This document shows, piece after piece, positions 60,118-64,000 of a stretch of DNA of 64,000 bases. The notes beneath the pieces are model-generated. The model searched no databases. It saw only the letters and a program-made list of their open reading frames with translations, and was not told where the DNA came from. How positions within the stretch are numbered: the first letter of the stretch is position 1; each line of letters begins with the position of its first letter. Location: contig NZ_JARUBH010000009.1 in the NCBI RefSeq assembly GCF_029626105.1, positions 2,542,001 to 2,606,000 of the forward strand, in the 5' to 3' direction. The translations under genes were made by a program, and so were the position numbers. Source of the stretch: Solwaraspora sp. WMMD792 (lineage in GTDB: Bacteria; Actinomycetota; Actinomycetes; Mycobacteriales; Micromonosporaceae).

Positions 60118-60546
60118 CGATACGTCAACCCCGGTCAGACATCGATGCTGTTCATTGGGTGTCGAGTGCGCCGACCCGAATACACTTATACAGCAGTCGA
60201 TGCTCGGCGCGCAACGCCTCCAGATTGGTCGACATCAGGCTCGAGTGGCGAGGATTGACTCATGGCGATGGCATTGCGTAGCCTCTCGGGTAAGCTGACC
60301 CAGCGTGATCAACTGGGCGGCTGTGACACAAAGCCACGCTCGAACGAGTTGCGCCGCGTGTGCGCCAGGAACAGGCATCAGGAAACAGCCGAGTACGGTC
60401 TTCGCATGGACTCTGCCGTCACGAGGGCGCTCCGTGGTGGCCAAGTTTCGACTGCAGCAGCGTCGCCCGCACATTGACCCGGTTCTTGATCATGACTGAT
60501 CCGCAAAGGTCCAGGTCAGTGAGCGGCAGCGAGTAGAAGGTGCCCC
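60118..60546. promoter_or_regulatory. Divergent P450/NRPS control region
   Basis: About 430 bp with lower GC and no supported gene. It must drive the P450 operon to the left and the NRPS to the right. A possible rightward promoter is TTGACT (60255-60260), 18 bp, TAGCCT (60279-60284). A GAAGG ribosome site lies ~8 nt before the NRPS start. Several short frames are present but none looks coding. Confidence 0.4.
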
Positions 60547-63500
60547 GTGATGGACTCAGGTCGGACGCCGCCAACCACCTACCAATCAGACATCTGGGTC
60601 GCAAGTCGCTTATCTCCTGATCTTCCGCAGTTTAATGTGTGCGGATACGAACAGTTCGTCGGCCCGATCGACCACGAGCTCCTGCTGTCCTGTATGCAAC
60701 AGGCCCTACAACGGAACGACGCGTTTCAATTACGTTTCGACGAGGAAAACGGGCAGCTCGTCCAATGGGTGGAGCCTGAGTCGGCGGTGGTCGAGGTCCA
60801 TGATTTCGCCACCGCACCCGACCCCCACCAGGCGTGCCATTCCTGGATGGCGCAGGCGTTCTCCCAGCCGTTCAAGCTGCGCCGCAACCGGCTGTACCGG
60901 GTGGCCCTGCTCCGGGAGAGCGAGTCCGTCGCCTACGCGTACCTCAACGCGCACCACCTGGTCACCGACGGCTGGGGCGCCCGGCTGTTGCTGCGGCAGC
61001 TCTGCGCCGGGTACGCGGCGGCCGTCACGGGAGCAGAGCCTGCGGCCGACCGTGTCCCCTCCTACCTGGACCTCGCGCGAAGCACTGTCGACTACGCTAG
61101 TTCCCCCCAGCGACAACGCGACGTCGAGTACTTCCGCGCCAGCCTCGACGGAGTCACCCCCGCGCTGTTCGCTGGCCGGACCGCCGGTCGCTACCGGACC
61201 GCCCGGCACAACTTCCCCCTGCGTCCGGAGGTCGTCGACCGGATTCGGGCCACCGGCCAGTCACCGTTCACCTTCCTCGCGGCGGCTCTCGCGGTCTACC
61301 TCGGCCGGATACACCGCACCGATCAGGTCGTACTCGGCGTACCGGTGCTCAACCGGAGCACGTACGCGCAGCGGCAGACAGTCGGACACTTCGCCAACGA
61401 GCTACCGGTACCGGTCGCGGTTCCCGGTACGCACACCATGCTCGACCTGGTAGCCGAGCTGCAAGGGACCCTGCGCTCGCTGCGTACCCACCAACGCCTG
61501 TCCCGGGGCGAACTGCTGCGCGAGATCATGCCACCGGGCGGGCCCCGGCAGCTCTACGACGTGACCCTCTCCTGGCTGCGTTGGCCACGACCGGAGCCGA
61601 TTCCCGGCATCACCCACCGGACGGTGGCCGCCAGCCGGCTACACGAACAGGACGCCCTGGCCGTGCTCGTCAACGAGTACGACGACGGCACGCTGACGGT
61701 CGACCTCGACTACTCCCTCGACGTGTTCGACGAGAACTTCCCCGTCACGGCGCTGGCCCGGCACCTCGAGACCCTCATCGTCAACGCGCTCGACCGGCCC
61801 GGGGAGCCGTTGGCCCGGATCCCGATGCTCACCGACGCCGAACGCGACCTGGTCACCGGGGCGCACGACGGCAGTGACGTCGAGTACCCGACCGAGGCGA
61901 CGCTGCACGGCCTGTTCGAGGAACAGGCCGCCCGGACACCCGACCGGGTCGCCGTGGTGGCGGACGGCACCGGCGACACACTCAGCTACGCCGAACTCGA
62001 TGCCCGCGCGAACCAGGTGGCACGAGCGCTGCGCGCCGACGGCGTCGGCCCCGACGACCGGGTGGCCATCCTGGCCGAACGGGGGGTGCCCCTGATCGCC
62101 GGGATCCTCGGCTCCCTGAAGGCGGGCGGAGCCTACGTTCCCATCGACCCGGACCAGCCGCCGGCCCGGATCCGGCGGTTGCTCGTCGACAGCGGCGCCA
62201 AGGTGTTGCTGACGACCGCGCACGCGGAGCGGGAGCGCGGTGACCACGACGTCGTCGCGGGACTGACCGTGCGCCACCTCGACGCGCTGACGACCGGTCC
62301 GAGCGACCCGGTCGGACCAATCGCCCGGGCCACTGACCTCGCCTACGTCATCTACACCTCGGGATCGACCGGCGAGCCCAAGGGGGTGATGGTCGAGCAC
62401 CGCTCGGTGGTCAACCGGCTCGCCTGGATGCAGCGTCAGTACCCTCTCACCGGCGACGACGTGCTGGTGCAGAAGACGCCGGTCTCGTTCGACGTCTCGG
62501 TGTGGGAGCTGTTCTGGTGGGCGCTCGCGGGTGCCCGGCTCGTCCTGCCTCGCCCCGGGGCGCACCGGGATCCCCGTGCGCTGGCGGCCGTCGTGGCGCG
62601 GCACGGCGTGACGGTCATCCACTTCGTACCGTCGATGTTGGGGCCGTTTCTCGACCTGCTGGATCAGGCGCCGGACCGGCGTCGGCAGGCCGACACGCTC
62701 CGGCTGGTCTTCGCCAGCGGCGAGGAGCTGCCCGCCCGGCGGGTCGACCAGTTCCACCGACTGTGGCACCCGCCGCCAGGCGCCGATCCCGCCGCCAAGC
62801 CACGGCTGGTCAACCTGTACGGGCCGACCGAGGCGACGGTCGACGTCTCGCATCACGAGTGCCACCACGATCCGGACCGGCCGACGCGTCGGGTGCCGAT
62901 CGGCCGCCCGATCGACAACGTCCGGCTCTACGTGCTGGGCCCCGACGACCAGCCGCAGCCGGTGGGCGCGGTCGGCGAGCTGTGCGTCGCCGGGGTCGCC
63001 GTCGCCCGAGGCTACCTGGGACGCCCCGGAGCTGATGGGGCGGGAGCCGGCGATGCCGGAGCCGATGGGGCAGTTCCGACCGCACGACGGTTCGTCACCG
63101 ATCCGGTACGCGGCGAGGGCCGGATGTACCGCACCGGTGACCTCGCGCGCCGGCTCGCCGACGGCAGCCTCGAATACCTTGGCCGCATCGACGGGCAGGT
63201 GAAGATCCGGGGAAACCGGGTCGAGCCCGGCGAGGTCCAGCAGGTACTCGCCAGCCACCCGGGGATCCGGGAGGCGGTGGTCGTGGCCCGTACCTCCGCC
63301 AGCCGGGACGCCTACCTGGCCGGCTACTACGTGGCGGAGACGGATCTCGATCCGGTACGGCTGCGCGGTCACCTGCTTCGCCAGCTGCCGGACTTCATGG
63401 TGCCCGCCCTGTTCGCCCGGCTGGACCGGGTTCCGCTCACCCGCAACGGCAAGCTCGACGTCGAGGCGCTGCCCGACCCCGTGGCTCGGCAGCAGCGGGA

Positions 63501-64000
63501 ACTCGACCAGCAGCCCCGCGACGACCTGGAGCGGACGCTCGCCGCGATCTGGTCGCAGGTACTCGACCTGCCGTCGATCGGCATCCACCAGGACTACTAC
63601 GCCGTCGGCGGCGACTCGATCCTGGCATTGCGGGTGCATGCCGAGGCGCAGCGGCAGGGCCTGCACTTCACCCTCGCCGACCTGGCCGAGCGGCCGACCG
63701 TGGCGGCGCTGGCGAGCAAGGTACGGCACATCGCGCCGGCCGACCAGCCGACCGACCCGGCCGCCCCGTTCGCGCTCGTCTCCCCGCTGGACCGGGCCCG
63801 GCTCGGCGAGGCGGCCGACGCCTCCCCGGCCACCGCGCTGCAACTCGGCCTCCTGTACCACAGCAGCGAGCACGAGGCGGCCACCGCCTACCACGACGTC
63901 TTCCGCTACTCGGTCCGGATGTCGTGGCACGAGGAGGCGTTCCGCACGGCGTACGACCGGCTCGTCGCCCGGCACCCCGGCCTACGCTCCTCCTTCGACC
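60547..64000 (+). CDS. Nonribosomal peptide synthetase, C-A(Ser)-T-C..., cut at right edge
   Basis: Open to the window end (>1150 residues); GTG 60547 or ATG 60550 starts it. Condensation domain: AHHLVTDGWG with the HHxxxDG motif at residues 135-141. Its N-terminal SDIWVASRLSPDLPQFNV resembles first-module (possibly starter) C domains. Adenylation: YTSGSTGEPKGV (~602), FDVSVWELFW, NLYGPTEATVD, YRTGDLARR, GRIDGQVKIRGNRVEPGEV, RNGKLD. The pocket residues read as D-V-W-H-F-S-L-V-D-K, a serine-type code. Thiolation: YAVGGDSILAL with Ser1023 as phosphopantetheine site. A second C/E-type domain starts ATALQLGLLYHS. Codon 21 is TTA. The substrate call is by eye and should be treated as prediction. 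Confidence 0.93.
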   Translation, partial: MMDSGRTPPTTYQSDIWVASRLSPDLPQFNVCGYEQFVGPIDHELLLSCMQQALQRNDAFQLRFDEENGQLVQWVEPESAVVEVHDFATAPDPHQACHSWMAQAFSQPFKLRRNRLYRVALLRESESVAYAYLNAHHLVTDGWGARLLLRQLCAGYAAAVTGAEPAADRVPSYLDLARSTVDYASSPQRQRDVEYFRASLDGVTPALFAGRTAGRYRTARHNFPLRPEVVDRIRATGQSPFTFLAAALAVYLGRIHRTDQVVLGVPVLNRSTYAQRQTVGHFANELPVPVAVPGTHTMLDLVAELQGTLRSLRTHQRLSRGELLREIMPPGGPRQLYDVTLSWLRWPRPEPIPGITHRTVAASRLHEQDALAVLVNEYDDGTLTVDLDYSLDVFDENFPVTALARHLETLIVNALDRPGEPLARIPMLTDAERDLVTGAHDGSDVEYPTEATLHGLFEEQAARTPDRVAVVADGTGDTLSYAELDARANQVARALRADGVGPDDRVAILAERGVPLIAGILGSLKAGGAYVPIDPDQPPARIRRLLVDSGAKVLLTTAHAERERGDHDVVAGLTVRHLDALTTGPSDPVGPIARATDLAYVIYTSGSTGEPKGVMVEHRSVVNRLAWMQRQYPLTGDDVLVQKTPVSFDVSVWELFWWALAGARLVLPRPGAHRDPRALAAVVARHGVTVIHFVPSMLGPFLDLLDQAPDRRRQADTLRLVFASGEELPARRVDQFHRLWHPPPGADPAAKPRLVNLYGPTEATVDVSHHECHHDPDRPTRRVPIGRPIDNVRLYVLGPDDQPQPVGAVGELCVAGVAVARGYLGRPGADGAGAGDAGADGAVPTARRFVTDPVRGEGRMYRTGDLARRLADGSLEYLGRIDGQVKIRGNRVEPGEVQQVLASHPGIREAVVVARTSASRDAYLAGYYVAETDLDPVRLRGHLLRQLPDFMVPALFARLDRVPLTRNGKLDVEALPDPVARQQRELDQQPRDDLERTLAAIWSQVLDLPSIGIHQDYYAVGGDSILALRVHAEAQRQGLHFTLADLAERPTVAALASKVRHIAPADQPTDPAAPFALVSPLDRARLGEAADASPATALQLGLLYHSSEHEAATAYHDVFRYSVRMSWHEEAFRTAYDRLVARHPGLRSSFD

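Noticed and set aside
60262-60499. Short rightward and leftward frames between P450 and NRPS
   Set aside because: No ribosome sites, no recognisable domains, overlapping in several frames; better read as control region.
61639-63975. 778-codon frame opposite the NRPS
   Set aside because: It is the antisense shadow of a clear C-A-T NRPS; high GC in third positions keeps stops out of that frame.

Overview
The window is GC-rich, with little space between genes, many ATGA/TTGA/TAATG start-stop overlaps and several GTG starts. It carries actinomycete signatures: a SAV_2336-type/NB-ARC/TPR protein, an XRE-DUF5753 plus DUF397 pair, a type I-E CRISPR-Cas locus with actinobacterial-style repeats, and the start of a nonribosomal peptide cluster. 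A filamentous actinomycete of the Micromonosporaceae type is the best guess; this is inference from gene content, not from a marker gene.

Region 1 (1-19185) holds two paralogous copies of one composite system. Each copy has a ~71-residue peptide gene translationally coupled to a ~620-residue HExxH protein (aKG-HExxH peptide beta-hydroxylase type). Convergent to that pair runs an operon with a vWA-like/NB-ARC/TPR STAND protein and a VMAP-C adaptor, and each copy is linked to a caspase-like protease with a C-terminal effector-associated domain. Copy B (9005-19185) also encodes a MoxR AAA+ ATPase and has an intact vWA metal-site motif. Copy A (1-8751) has no MoxR here, has lost the vWA metal-site residues, and carries an EACC1-like gene. 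This looks like an NTP-dependent conflict/signalling system tied to a modified peptide. No radical SAM maturase is visible in the window.

Region 2 (19186-21447) is decayed: an ECF sigma factor with an internal deletion and frameshift, a truncated SnoaL-like protein, a PadR remnant, and a tiny membrane protein.

Region 3 (21448-40505) is a complete type I-E CRISPR-Cas locus. Array 1 has 42 repeats. The operon cse1-cse2-cas7-cas5-cas6e-cas1-cas2 runs leftward towards it, and cas3 is divergent. Array 2 had 59 repeats and is now broken by an ISL3-type remnant and by an IS21-plus-IS5 insertion flanked by a 5-bp duplication. Both arrays read leftward from related leaders at their right ends. Spacers shared or overlapping between the arrays show repeated sampling of the same targets and allow one AAG PAM to be read directly.

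Region 4 (40523-56152) is mostly housekeeping and accessory: an XRE/DUF397 pair, a GNAT acetyltransferase, an AbfB-domain membrane protein, a YbjN/TPR-like protein, CopC plus a SOD-like lipoprotein, an MscS channel, a K+ channel, an ABM monooxygenase, phosphoketolase, an AraC regulator and tRNA-Leu(GAG).

Region 5 (56253-64000) is the left edge of a natural-product cluster. A sulfotransferase, a glycosyltransferase and a cytochrome P450 form a coupled leftward operon, divergent from an NRPS (C-A-T-C..., predicted to activate serine) that runs off the right end.
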